NCBI RefSeq assembly: GCF_011075055.1 | Contig: NC_058154.1 | Span: forward strand, 4,885,501-4,949,500 | Reading direction: 5' to 3' | Source: Mangifera indica | Taxonomy: Eukaryota > Streptophyta > Magnoliopsida > Sapindales > Anacardiaceae | Length of the DNA stretch: 64,000 nt | Shown: positions 47,725-58,082 of the stretch, piece after piece | Layout of the letters: each line of letters starts with the position of its first letter | How positions within the stretch are numbered: position 1 is the first letter of the stretch | Translations under genes and position numbers: made by a program | The notes under the pieces: generated by a model | Told to the model about the DNA's origin: nothing | The model's input: the letters and a program-made list of their open reading frames with translations, nothing else | The model's database searches: none

Positions 47725-49889
47725 CTATTACAGTAGAGTATTTTAAATTTACTGCTATAATGTAAAAATGAATTTGGTTAAGATAACACGTATATTAAAG
47801 TTTTTTTTTCTTATATATGTTTTAAAATATTTTTGTATTAATAATATATTAGAATTATTTCATGAAGTCAATTAATACATTCTTTGTATTTGTGTATATT
47901 CCGTAATTAAACTATAATAAGCTTTTGAAATTTGAACCTCTTGATATTGTTTTCATGAAGTCACTTTCATTTTCAATATTGAAAACTATCATCCTTTGCA
48001 GTTGTATGGTTATCAACGATAAAAAAAATTGCTACCCATAAATAGTTTTGTGAATTTTATTTGTATGTCGTGAGTATGAATCCTTTAATTCTATAAATTG
48101 AAAAAAAAATAAATTCCGATAAATTAAAAAACAGAGCTGCTCAGTTTAATTTTTTATTAAAAATAAATATTTAAGTTTTAAACTGAACTTTTGAGTTTAA
48201 AATAATCGAATAAATAAATAGTCAAATCACTGAGGGTAGTTCTTTTTAGGGCCAAATGACTATTTTCCACCCAAAATATCTTTTTTTTCGAAGTTTTCAA
48301 TCCTTAACTTCGAAATTTTCATTTATTTACCTATAAGCGATTAAAGTGAACAAAACTTTAATAATTTAAAAAAATAAATTCAGTTAAACACTTGATAAAA
48401 ATTTTTTTCCCTTGCCTAGAAAATTTACAAAAATACGTTGAAAGGGTATGAAACATCATCTCATCTATCACCTATTATTTTAATGCCAGAAAAGTTAATT
48501 TTTCAAGTTTAAGCACCTATGCATTCTTTACTTAAGTTTTTTACCTCATTACCTGATGCTCACTCATCCATTTGCCTCAACCATGCAAATTCACTGAAAC
48601 ATGAAGTGTCAATTTAATCTTGGTTTCTAGGATAATTCTATGGCTAGAGGGAGATTACAGTTCATTTGGGTTTCATCTATGGATGATCTCCCAGATTTAA
48701 TGATTGTAATTTTACTAAGTCAAAACATATATGATTATGAATAAGCGACTTACTACAATTTCAAAAGCCAGAAAGCAAATTCAGAGTAACATCTGTAATC
48801 CGCCAAACTATGGTTTGGTGCAGAATTATTTAAACAAACCTTCCTGGCAAGTTGTCTGACACTTTCAGTGCTACTCTCAGCACCATCTACTTTAACTCGG
48901 CAGAGCATTTCAATGGTTACTTAACCTTTCTGGCAAATTTTTCTAACCCAAATCGGAAAATTGGTGTGAAATTTTAGTAGCTGGAAGTAGAGCTTTACTT
49001 CTTTGACAAGCTGATCTCCACTCAGATTATGCAGCCTTTCAGTCAGCAACCTGGGGAATAAAGGTTAGCGTCAGTTCACATGATATTGAACTTGGTCTAT
49101 ATACAGCAAAATTTTGGTGTAGAACTTCGGAAGCAGGTGTTGACCAACCGGATTAAGTATAACATAAGAGCAAGTTTTAAGATGAAATCAAGATTTGGTC
49201 ATAGCAGATGCCAGATAGAGATGACAGGTCCTTGAACTAGTGTTCAAATTGCTCATGACTGCAAAACAATGAGATGAAAATCCAGAAACATTTTTTCGAC
49301 ACTACTGTATCTCACCTTTTTACATCCGATAGACACTAGATCTAAGAAGCAATTAAAGCAACTCTGATGTAAAAGACATTCTGATAAGCTCTATACATAC
49401 ACAAGAATTATTTTCCGTTCTGACAAACTAATCCCTGAGAGTCTTTTTCTTATTCGACAAGCATAAACTCAAAACATAGCCTATAGAGCAGATAGAAGAA
49501 ACTAATAACCAATATCTAGAGAAAATGGAATGACACAAGTTTTCACGAGGAAAGGTTGTCCAGGCAGAGTAGCATGCCATAACTAGATCTTCCACCAATA
49601 AACGTGTACACGTGCATTTCATGCAAGGGTTTTAGATGTATTACATTTAGAATTTGAAGAACTCAGCAAGATGCAGAAGAAATGATTTATTGATGTTGTT
49701 CACTGACTTGAGCAAAATTTAAATCTTTCTTGTGATGGATATTTTTTATTACATTATAGTGAACAATTTAGAACATAAATGATCAATAGCAATCAACTAA
49801 ATCATCTTATTATATATAATAAGAAAGAACCCCAAACCCTCACAGTCTGAATCAGCAGCACACAAAAACAATACCAAACTCTGTAGTTT
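47725..49889. other. Gene-free stretch before Gypsy-5
   Basis: AT-rich to about 48500, with a terminus-like GGGCCAAATGACTATTTTCC at 48249 whose partner I could not find, and the second copy of the direct repeat at 48396-48507. From 48510 to 49889 base composition is more balanced and could be the flank of an old gene, perhaps that of the BolA fragment, which was contiguous before Gypsy-5 inserted. I found no exon. Confidence 0.45.
48396..48507. repeat. Direct repeat, copy 2
   Basis: Same-orientation copy of 42525-42638. The pair brackets NLR-B and the Mutator-like element. Confidence 0.8.
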
Positions 49890-49894
49890 AAAGC
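49890..49894. repeat. Target duplication of Gypsy-5, left
   Basis: AAAGC just before the LTR TG; identical to 63586-63590. Confidence 0.92.
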
Positions 49895-50470
49895 TGATAG
49901 GTACCTGATGAGACTATGCTACTGCTTGAGTTCAGAAATTGTAATCTCACCTGTAAATCCACTCAGTTGTAACCACGGCTCCCACGAACGATGCAATTGC
50001 GGACAAATTGTAAATTAACAATCTTAGGCTAGTAACATTTAATGGAACAATAAACTATTCATAAAAGATAATCAATAGTTCATACTTACAATCAGTCATC
50101 TAGAATTAAAATCCGAATACAAAATCATCACATTCAAATCTGCAGCACCCAACTGAAAAATAACAATCCTAACACAAACAAACCAAGTAAATTTCCCCAA
50201 TTTCCCTAGGCAATTCTAGAGGCCTAGTACTCTCCCAAAACCATTTTTTCTTCTCCTTTTTCCTTCTTTTTGCTTCCCTCCTCCTTTATATTGTTATCAG
50301 TCGTTTTCTTTTCTGTTGGTTGTCCTAGTGCCTACATGCATGCCCTTTGCTCCACTATTGCACTGCCACATGTCTCTGCATGAATTGATTTGTTGTTGAT
50401 CCTGCTGCCGCCACGTGTCCCACCCTCATGTGCTTTCTTTTTTCGATTAATGTATACTCGAGACCTAACA
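49895..50470 (-). repeat. Gypsy-5 3' LTR
   Basis: 576 bp, TGATAGGTACCTGATGAGAC to GAGACCTAACA. Matches 63022-63585 with scattered, mostly transition, differences and a short deletion in the other copy. Confidence 0.94.
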
Positions 50471-50484
50471 TTATCTCTCCCATC
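50471..50484 (-). other. Gypsy-5 polypurine tract
   Basis: GATGGGAGAGATAA on the minus strand, adjoining the 3' LTR. Confidence 0.85.
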
Positions 50485-51635
50485 GAGAGGCACCTTGTCT
50501 TCAAGGTGAAAGAAAGGGAAAGTTTGTTTGAAGGCATTGAAGGATTCCGAAGAGTTTTCACAGTTTGACAGGTTTTCCCATTTTATCAAGATCTCCAACT
50601 CACCTTGCGATGAATAACGGTGTCCTAAGATTTCCGAGGGCTGAGGTTTTAGTTCTCCATTTTCAACCATACATTTTGGAAGAGGTTGAACTATTGATGA
50701 ATCTCCAATTTGTTTTTTTAATTATGACACTTGGAAGACCGAATGTATCTTAGTTGTGGGAGGTAACGATAAATGGTAGGCTGCTTCCCAATTTTTTCCA
50801 ACACCTCGTAAGGTCCATAGAAGTGAGGACTCAACTTTTCATTTCATCTAACTGCCAACGAACGAAACTAGTAAGGTTGCATTTTGAGGAACACTTGATC
50901 GCCCACTTGAAATTGCACTTCTCTCTTGCCTCTGCTAGCAAACCTTTTCATTCTATCCTGAGCCCTATGTAAATGGTTTTTCATCTCATCCAGAATAATA
51001 TTCCATTCATGAATTAGATTGTTTACTTCTTTCACATAGTGTAATAAAGTTGGTAATTCCCTTCTATAGAGAGCCTTGAATGGTGTCATTTTCATTGAGC
51101 TATTGTAGGTTGTGTTAAACCAATATTCAGCCCATGATAACCATGAATGCCACTGTCGTGGTTGCGTACAACAAAAACAATGTAAGTAAGTTTCCAAACT
51201 CTAGTTAACTACCTCTGTTTGGTCGTCGAATTGAGGATGGTAGGTTGAGCTAAACTTGAAAACGGTGCCCGCTGCCTTGAAGATTTCTCTCAGAATTGAC
51301 TCAAAAATAATCTGTCATGGTCTATCACGATTGAACGAGGAAAGTTGTGTAGTCTAATCACCTCTTTTATAAATTTTTTGGCCACGTCAACTGTTGTGTA
51401 AGGGTGTCGAAGGGCAATGAAATGAGCATACTTAGTTAATCGATTGACCACAACAAGAATGGTGTCGTTACCCGCTACCTTTGGTAGCCTCATGATAAAA
51501 TCCATCGAGACATCGTCCTACATATTTGAAGGTATAGGTAAAGGTTAGAGCAAACCTACTGGACTTGTAGCTTTGTACTTCATTCACTGGTAAGTCTCAC
51601 ACTCCATTACATATCTCCGTATGTTAGCCTTTATA
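50485..51635 (-). pseudogene. Gypsy-5 integrase core and chromodomain
   Basis: On the minus strand 51290-51505 reads MDFIMRLPKVAGNDTILVVV, LTKYAHFIALRHPYTTVDVA (first Asp region) and RSIVIDHDRLFLSQF. 50868-51197 reads WHSWLSWAEYWFNTTYNSSM, TPFKALYRRELP and FQVGDQVFLKMQPY. The chromodomain lies at about 50530-50660: QPSEILGHRYSSQGELEILI then KWENLSNCENSSE, where the usual Trp-Glu end has Ser for Trp. The tail FFHLEDKVPLDGRDNVR is typical of plant chromoviruses. Stops separate the pieces. The zinc-binding start of this integrase is on the far side of Athila-1. Confidence 0.93.
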
Positions 51636-51640
51636 CCTTC
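51636..51640. repeat. Target duplication of Athila-1, left
   Basis: CCTTC directly before TGATAAGG; identical to 59427-59431. Confidence 0.95.
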
Positions 51641-52984
51641 TGATAAGGCCATTAATTGTTATTATTTTGATTTATAATTCCCTTGTGTTATGTGGAAATT
51701 TGATTCAATCTAATGGAATTACTTATCTTTTTACATTTAGGAAGCTTTGAGCAATTTTGGAACAAGTTTGGCCAAAAAGAGGAAAAACTGGAGTAGATAT
51801 ATTAAACTGGAAATTTCGTAATGCAGACTAGGCGTGGGCACGTGAAAGATGAGAGCAGAATCCGGAAAGCAGATCTGAACGCCCAGATCAGCTGCAAGAG
51901 TCCAGAAAATATTAAGATTTGCTTCCTAGGAAAAGGATAATCACCAGCTGGAAAAGAGGATTAATTGAGCTAAATAAGGAATGATATTTTAGGAAGAAGG
52001 ATATATATTAGAGATACATATCTTTTCCTTTCTTTTTGGGAAGATATGTATCACTTTGCTTGATTGGATTAGGAGATTAGGATTCAATTTCCAGATTTTT
52101 AGTAGGAAGATAATATATATATATTCTTATTTTTTTATTTGAGAATTATCAACCATTGTACTTAGAGAATTAGAGAGAAAAGCATGGTCTACAGTGGCTG
52201 AATAATTTATCTTGGTTGAAGGGATCTGAAACCATGGAACTACAATGATTGTGAGATTTATTTTTGTTATTTAATGCATCTTTTTATTTATTCGAGTATT
52301 GATTATCTTTCTGAATTATTTGTTTATGATTGTGTTGGTTGATTTCTAAGACGCGCGATTAGTTTATCAATTAATATAATCTACGGCTAGTTTAGGTGCT
52401 GAATCCGTAATTGTTCAATCCATCTAATCGAAGTGGTAACTAGGTTTATCGTTTGCTGCGTCAGAAGCTATAATCCTAGGAAAATAATCAACTAGATTAA
52501 ATGCAACGTCGTATGTTTGTGCTGTCTTGCTTCGTTGGTCTTTCTAATTCGTAATGCTATTGTTTAATTAAATTCGAGATCGTATCCGAATTATTAATCA
52601 ATAAGGGTTAATTGAAATACATGTTTTTGGTTAACTAATCGTAAGGAAGGACAGGTTAATTTAATACCACAATGAATATTTGAATAATTAATTTGATATT
52701 TTGTTTCGATGATTGATCGTAGTTCCAATGGTGAATGTGACCGAAGACCAAGGTTTGTTAAATCGATTTATTCCTTTTAGATTACTTTACTGAATTTTTA
52801 ATTAGTGTTTTTCATTATAATTTGCATTCATTTCAAAACCCCCCCTGTTTATTTATTTGTTTCAATTTAATTGTGACGACATACTAATCAAAGCTCTTCG
52901 AGGGAACGATCCCTACTTTCCTTTACTACATTTTTGTTGTAGGAATTTAGGATTTAATTTGGGTGTCAACGACAACACATACCA
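51641..52984 (+). repeat. Athila-1 5' LTR
   Basis: 1344 bp, TGATAAGGCCATTAATTG to CACATACCA. No length difference from the 3' LTR. Confidence 0.96.
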
Positions 52985-52989
52985 AATTT

Positions 52990-53007
52990 TGGCGCCGTTG
53001 TCGGGGA
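52990..53007 (+). other. Athila-1 primer binding site
   Basis: TGGCGCCGTTGTCGGGGA, five bases after the LTR. It matches the TGGCGCCGTTGCCGGGGA site typical of plant Athila/Tat elements, generally assigned to tRNA-Asp, with one C-to-T change. Confidence 0.93.
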
Positions 53008-53020
53008 GTTTTTAATTTGT

Positions 53021-54853
53021 ATGTTCGTTACGCGATCTTTGAAACAAGCTAGTTTACAGTTTGATCCAGAAATTGAAAAGACTGCAAAAGGGCTGAGAAA
53101 AGAAGCGAAAAGGAGACTGCAAGCACACAAATCTATTCACGAAACAGAGGAAAACATGGCTGAAAATCAGACTTTAAGAGAGTTTGCTGCTCCAAATTTA
53201 AATCAACAACCACACTGCATTACTTTTCCGAATTTAGATGTTAATACCACATTCGAATTAAAATCTGGACTAATTCATCTTTTACTTATTTTTTGTGGTT
53301 CCGCAGGTGAAGATCCTCATAAACATTTGAAAGAATTTCATGTGGTGTGCACCAGAATGAAACCGAATAGAGTAATCGAAGAACAAATCAAGATGAGGGC
53401 TTTTTCATTTTCTTTGAAAGATGATGCGCAAGATTGGTTGTATTATCTACCTGCTGGAAGTATCACTACTTAGCATGAGATGAAAAGATTATTTCTGTAG
53501 AAATTTTTTCTAGCATCAAGAGCAGCCAGCATAAGGAAAGAAATTTGTGGCATTAGGCAGCAGAGTGGAGAGTCTTTATACGAATATTGGGAGCACTTTA
53601 AAAAACTCTGTGCGAGCTGTCCACATCACCAAATTAGTGACCAGCTGCTTATTCAATATTTCTATGAAGGACTTCTATCGAATGAGAGAAATATGATTGA
53701 TGCAGCAAGTGGTGGAGCATTGGCTGACAAAACACCTGAAACAGCTCGAAATTTAATTGCAAATATGGCGTCGAATTCACAACAATTTGGGAATAGATTA
53801 GACCATTCGTCTCGGCGTGTCAATGAGGTAAATGTATCTTCTCTTGAGAGACGACTTGATGATTTAACTACTCTTGTACGTTAAATGGCTGTAGGAAAAA
53901 TAGAGGCGGCAAAAGTTTGCTGAATTTGTTCAATAGGAGGACATCCAACTGATATGTGCCCAACACTTCAAGATGACTACTCTGAACATGCTAATGCAGT
54001 GGGGGGATTTTTAGGACAGCAGCAGCGAAATCATAATTATAATCCCTATTCGAATACTTATAATTCAGGTTGGAGAGATCATCCTAATTTTCGTTATGGG
54101 AATGCACATGTGGATCAGCTTTCAAATAATTTTCAGCCATACCAACAGTATTATATTCCTAGACAGCAGCAACCAACTCAAAATTCTAATTCAGGTACAT
54201 CTCTTGAAGATATTGTTAAAAGTTTGGCTACTAACACTGTGAAATTTCAACAGGAAACCAGAATCAGCATTCAAAATTTGGAAAATCAAATGAGTCAGAT
54301 GGCTATTGCAATCAATAGGCTGGAAGCACAAAATTCAAGCAAACTGCCGTCACAAACTGTGATGAACCCAAAGAAGAATGTTAGTGCCATAATGTTGAGG
54401 AGTGGAAAGGAGCTGGAGATGCCAATTAAAGCACAACTTGCACCAACACAGCCAACAGAAAACAGAGAAAAATTGGCAGCAGAAAATAATTCTTCCGAAA
54501 AGGTAGCGACAGGTAAATATCTTTCTTTTAGCGAATACAAACCTGTTCCTCCTTTTCCTGAAGCTTTAAAACTGAAGTACGAACGTAATGCGGATTTATA
54601 TGAGACCTTTCGAGACTGTGAAGTCAATATTCCACTGTTTGATGCAATAAAACAAGTGTCTCGCTATGCTAAATTTTTGAAAGAGCTGTGTACATTGAAA
54701 AGAAAGCAAAAACTCAAAAGGTATGAAAAAATAGAGGTAGGAGAAAATGTTTCAGCCATAATTCGCAAAAATCTTCCTGAAAAATGCAAAGATCCAGGTA
54801 TGTTTTGCATCCCTTGCACAATAGGAGCACAAAAATTAAAAAATCCATGTTAG
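53021..54853 (+). pseudogene. Athila-1 gag
   Basis: Long gag polyprotein in one frame from ATG 53021, broken by only four nonsense codons: TAG 53471, TAG 53498, TAA 53882 and TGA 53921. Residues about 95-225 form the gag domain (GEDPHKHLKEFHVVCTRMKP, MRAFSFSLKDDAQDWLYYLP, AASIRKEICGIRQQSGESLY). A CCHC zinc knuckle reads C-stop-IC, SIGGHPTDMC near 53918-53960, with the TGA between the two Cys. A Gln/Asn/Tyr-rich region follows (54000-54180), then a heptad-like stretch near 54245-54320. The frame ends at TAG 54853 because one A appears to be missing from an A run at about 54839-54844. The gag would build virus-like particles for an element RNA. Confidence 0.94.
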
Positions 54854-55302
54854 ATTTAGGAGCATCTATTAATGTAATGCCATATTCCATTTATTCTGCT
54901 TTTAATCTTGGACCTTTAGAAAAAACTGGCACAGTTATTCAGTTGGCTGATAAATCAAATGTATATCCCAAGGGGTTAATTGAAGATGTTCTTGTTCAGG
55001 TTAATGATAAATTAATTTTCCCAGCTAATTTTTATGTTCTTGACATGGAAAATAATGACCAATCTGCACCTATTTTGCTAGGAAGACCCTTTCTAAAAAC
55101 AGCTAAAACGAAAATTGATGTTCACAAAGGCACACTGACCATGGAGTTTGATGGTGAAGCTGTCCAATTTAATATTTATGATGCTATGAAATATTCTGAT
55201 GTGAATTTTCCTGTGTATTCATTTGATTTAATTGACTCTCTAGAGCAGGATATATTTGATGTTGATGATGAGTTAAGGTGGCTAACCATAAAAATATTTT
55301 GA
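54784..55302 (+). CDS. Athila-1 protease
   Basis: Open frame of 172 codons, frame-shifted from gag. The first residues overlap gag out of frame; homology to the family begins at MLDLGASINVMPYS (54847 onward), where DLGAS stands for the retropepsin D-[ST]-G-A. Further landmarks are LADKSNVYPKGLIEDVLVQV, FYVLDMENNDQSAPILLGRP and FLKTAKTKIDVHKGTLTMEF. The protease would process gag. The open frame is uninterrupted, so this domain may be nearly intact, but it relies on frameshifting or repair of the slip for expression from gag. Confidence 0.88.
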   Translation: MQRSRYVLHPLHNRSTKIKKSMLDLGASINVMPYSIYSAFNLGPLEKTGTVIQLADKSNVYPKGLIEDVLVQVNDKLIFPANFYVLDMENNDQSAPILLGRPFLKTAKTKIDVHKGTLTMEFDGEAVQFNIYDAMKYSDVNFPVYSFDLIDSLEQDIFDVDDELRWLTIKIF

Positions 55303-55447
55303 AAGAAAGAGATGAATTTAAATAAATTCAGATGTGCAGAATGCAGGGACAAAGATGAATGAATTCAGAGAGCTGAAAAATATAGGTAATTTATTTTATA
55401 TTGAGCTGCCAGTGCCTAATGAAAAATTGTTACCTTCTATTTTGTAG

Positions 55448-55708
55448 GTACCAGAGCTGGAGCTGAAATCTCTTCCAAATCACCTTAAATATGTGTACCT
55501 AGGAGATGGGAAAATCTTACCAGTGATCATTTCCAGCAAGTTAAATGAGCAGTAAGAAGAGAAATTGGTGCAAATTCCGAAGAAGCTAGAGATTCAGAGC
55601 TTAGCGACATCAAAAGTATTTCAAGTTAATGGCTATAGACTCAAACTGTTTTACAAAGAAGTGCCAGCTGAAAACATCAGAGAAGTGGAGTTGAAAGATC
55701 CCGGATAA
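55448..55708 (+). pseudogene. Athila-1 pol stub: pol start fused to pol end
   Basis: One frame of 87 codons with a single internal stop at about 55553. Its first half, VPELELKSLPNHLKYVYLGD then GKILPVIISSKLNEQ, is the segment just upstream of RT in Athila pol. Its second half, SLATSKVFQVNGYRLKLFYK, is the segment normally found at the extreme C-terminus of the integrase. RT, RNase H and integrase (several kilobases) are therefore deleted with the join near 55570. The natural stop is TAA 55706-55708. Confidence 0.88.
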
Positions 55709-58066
55709 ATAAATGAAGGCATTACGTCGAGCCAACGACTGTAAACAAAGGCGCTACTTGGGAGGCAACCCAAGCTTTCAATCTTATTTTGATTAATGCT
55801 TAAATTTTAATTTTCTAGACATTTGCTTTAATTTCGGTTTATGTTTTCCAATTTTAGTTTTAAATTTTAGTTTATGATTTTAAGATATTTAATTAGCAAT
55901 TATTTTATGATTTTCGCTTAGGCTTATTTTAATTTATTTTCATGTTACTGTTCAATCGTCTTCTTCCTCCTGCAGGTTCCAGTGAGCTGTCTGTAAATGT
56001 TCATGAGGGAGAAATCTACATTTTGGTATTCTGGAACTGGGTCATGTGCTTCCGTCAAAAGTCTAGCTTCTGCTTTGCTATTTTCTTAAATTCAAGGGGG
56101 CCATATGATTTAGTGTAATTATAAGGCTGGGTTTATATGCTTCCAGAGACCATATTTGCCAAACCTACGCCTCATAATTTCTCTTCAACTAAAATAAAAA
56201 CCTAGCAGCCCCTTTCCTCATTCTGCAACGCCATGGTCAGAACTCATTCACAAGCATCAAAGAGTAGCAAAAACCCACCCATCGGAGGCCTCCTACACCA
56301 GAGCTGTTATCAAAATCTGAAGAATCTTCCATCAATTGCAACTCTCCAAAAATTCGAACTACTGTTCCTTTTCCCCAAATCCAGAGAAGTCTTCTTTCCC
56401 TTTTCTTTTAAATTTCAGTTCTCATTATATTATGTTTTGTTTAAACATTGAGGACAATGTTTGGTTTAAGTGTGGGGGAGGGTTCATTTGTGTTTTATTT
56501 TTCTGCTGTTTATTTTTCTGTTGTGTACTATTATGTCTTTCAGTTTTATTTTATTTATTTATTTTTTTCTGCTCTGTTTTTTTTACTTGTTCTGTTCTTT
56601 TCTGCTCTAGTCTTCTCTGTTCTGCTTTTATTCTATTCTGTTTCTCTGTCAATTTTTTTTTTGTTCTGTCTTCCTTGTGTTAGGCGTATTCTGTTATGCC
56701 TAAAATTTTTGCTTTGTTTTGTCTATGTTGCTGCTCCTTGCTGGATAAAGTTTGATTTTTATGGCAGCTAGTGTATCCTTCCCTGTTTTTAGTCAGCTAA
56801 ACAGTCCATTAATTTCACTTTGAATGAATTAATTTGTATGCATGCTTTGGAATTTAGCCGATTCAATAGGAGAGCATTGTACACTGATTTGTTAGATTAA
56901 TTAGGGGTATGCACTTAAACAAATTTTGATAATTGAGTGCTAGAGTTTGTTTGAAGTTGAGGTGAATTTATTTATCCCTTGAGTTTTGAGCCGAAAAAGA
57001 TTGAAACATACATATCAATCTATATTTTCTTTGATGAGTGATATTCTCCCATGTGAATATATCTCTAGAACTTGCTTTGAACCGTTTCGAGACCACATTG
57101 AAATATGCATGCATGGAAATGATAAAGGCATTCTTGTTTAAAACCTTTAGCTTAAAAAGCCAACCTATTTTAATTTCCCTAGTTAACCCCTTGAGCCTTA
57201 CAAAACCCTTGATTCTTTGTGCTAAAACCATATTACAAACCCAAGCCTTCAAGTAAAAATCCTCACCCAACCATGAAAATTAGCAGGGCATTTAAACTAA
57301 AAATTTGTTGCTGGGTGAATTTGCGATCTTGAAGAATTTTAAGTGTGGGGGAAAAGAGGACTTAAATTCTCTTAGTTATTGCCTTATGTTGTTATTGTTA
57401 CTGCCCTATGTTGCTAGCTTTATTTTCAATTCTCTTAGTTATTCAAGGAAAAAAAATGCTGAAAAAAAAAAAAAAGAGAAGAAAACAGAAAAGAAAAAAA
57501 AAAAGAAAATAAGTTGAAAAAGAGAGAAGAGAAAGGCAATGGCAAGTAGCAAAGAAATGTGGTGAATGTGGTGGCTTTAGCTTTACATTTTTGTTGCCCT
57601 TATGTGTTTAAATGTTTTGTTAATATTCATGGTTTTAACCTTTTGTATCCATTAATCCTCACCTTTACCCAAAGCCCCATTACAACCTAAAATAAAGTCC
57701 TTTTGATTTATGCATGTATATAATCTAAGTGGTGGAGATTTGGTGCATGAGCAAGCTTATGGTAGAATGTTTGCATTGGAAGAATTTGAGCGAAACACCA
57801 AACCATTAAACGCATGAGTGATATGAGTGATAACCATGAGGATGATTCACCAAAGCTTTATACATGCTTTAGAATGCAATTATCTTGATTTGTCTTTGTG
57901 CATACTTCCTTGTAAAGTTTGATAATGATGTGTGTTGATGCTTGAATCTTGGTTGGTTTGAATCTTAAGATATGTACACTGTTTGATATCGTGAGAAAAG
58001 AGATTGATGAAACATTTTTGTGTTTGTTTTGTTTTGTTTTTGTTTTACTCGAGGACGAGCAAAAGA
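55709..58066 (+). other. Athila-1 3' non-coding region with env-like ORF start
   Basis: About 2.3 kb. At 55757-55774 CTTGGGAGGCAACCCAAG forms a small hairpin found in this class after pol. ATG 56233 opens a 72-codon frame starting MVRTHSQASKSSKNPP, resembling the start of the second (env-like) ORF of Athila/Calypso-type elements, but it is cut short. A T/C-rich tract (56500-56720) and an A-rich tract (57459-57515) follow. A polypurine-like core AAGTGTGGGGGA occurs at 56468, 57341 and 58069. Confidence 0.75.
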
Positions 58067-58082
58067 TAAGTGTGGGGGAATT
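58066..58082 (+). other. Athila-1 polypurine tract
   Basis: GATAAGTGTGGGGGAATT immediately before the 3' LTR, after the family-typical CTCGAGGACGAGCAAAAG. Confidence 0.88.

Noticed and set aside
48249..48272. GGGCCAAATGACTATTTTCC considered as the end of another DNA transposon
   Set aside because: No matching inverted end or target duplication was found within the window.
48510..49889. More balanced base composition considered as exons
   Set aside because: No reading frame with recognisable protein content on either strand.
53021..55302. Long open frames considered as a host gene
   Set aside because: They are Athila gag and protease, lie between matching LTRs and start just after the primer site.
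56336..56771. Overlapping Phe/Leu/Val/Cys-rich frames resembling membrane segments
   Set aside because: They lie in the T/C-rich non-coding region of Athila-1 in two frames at once, a composition artefact.
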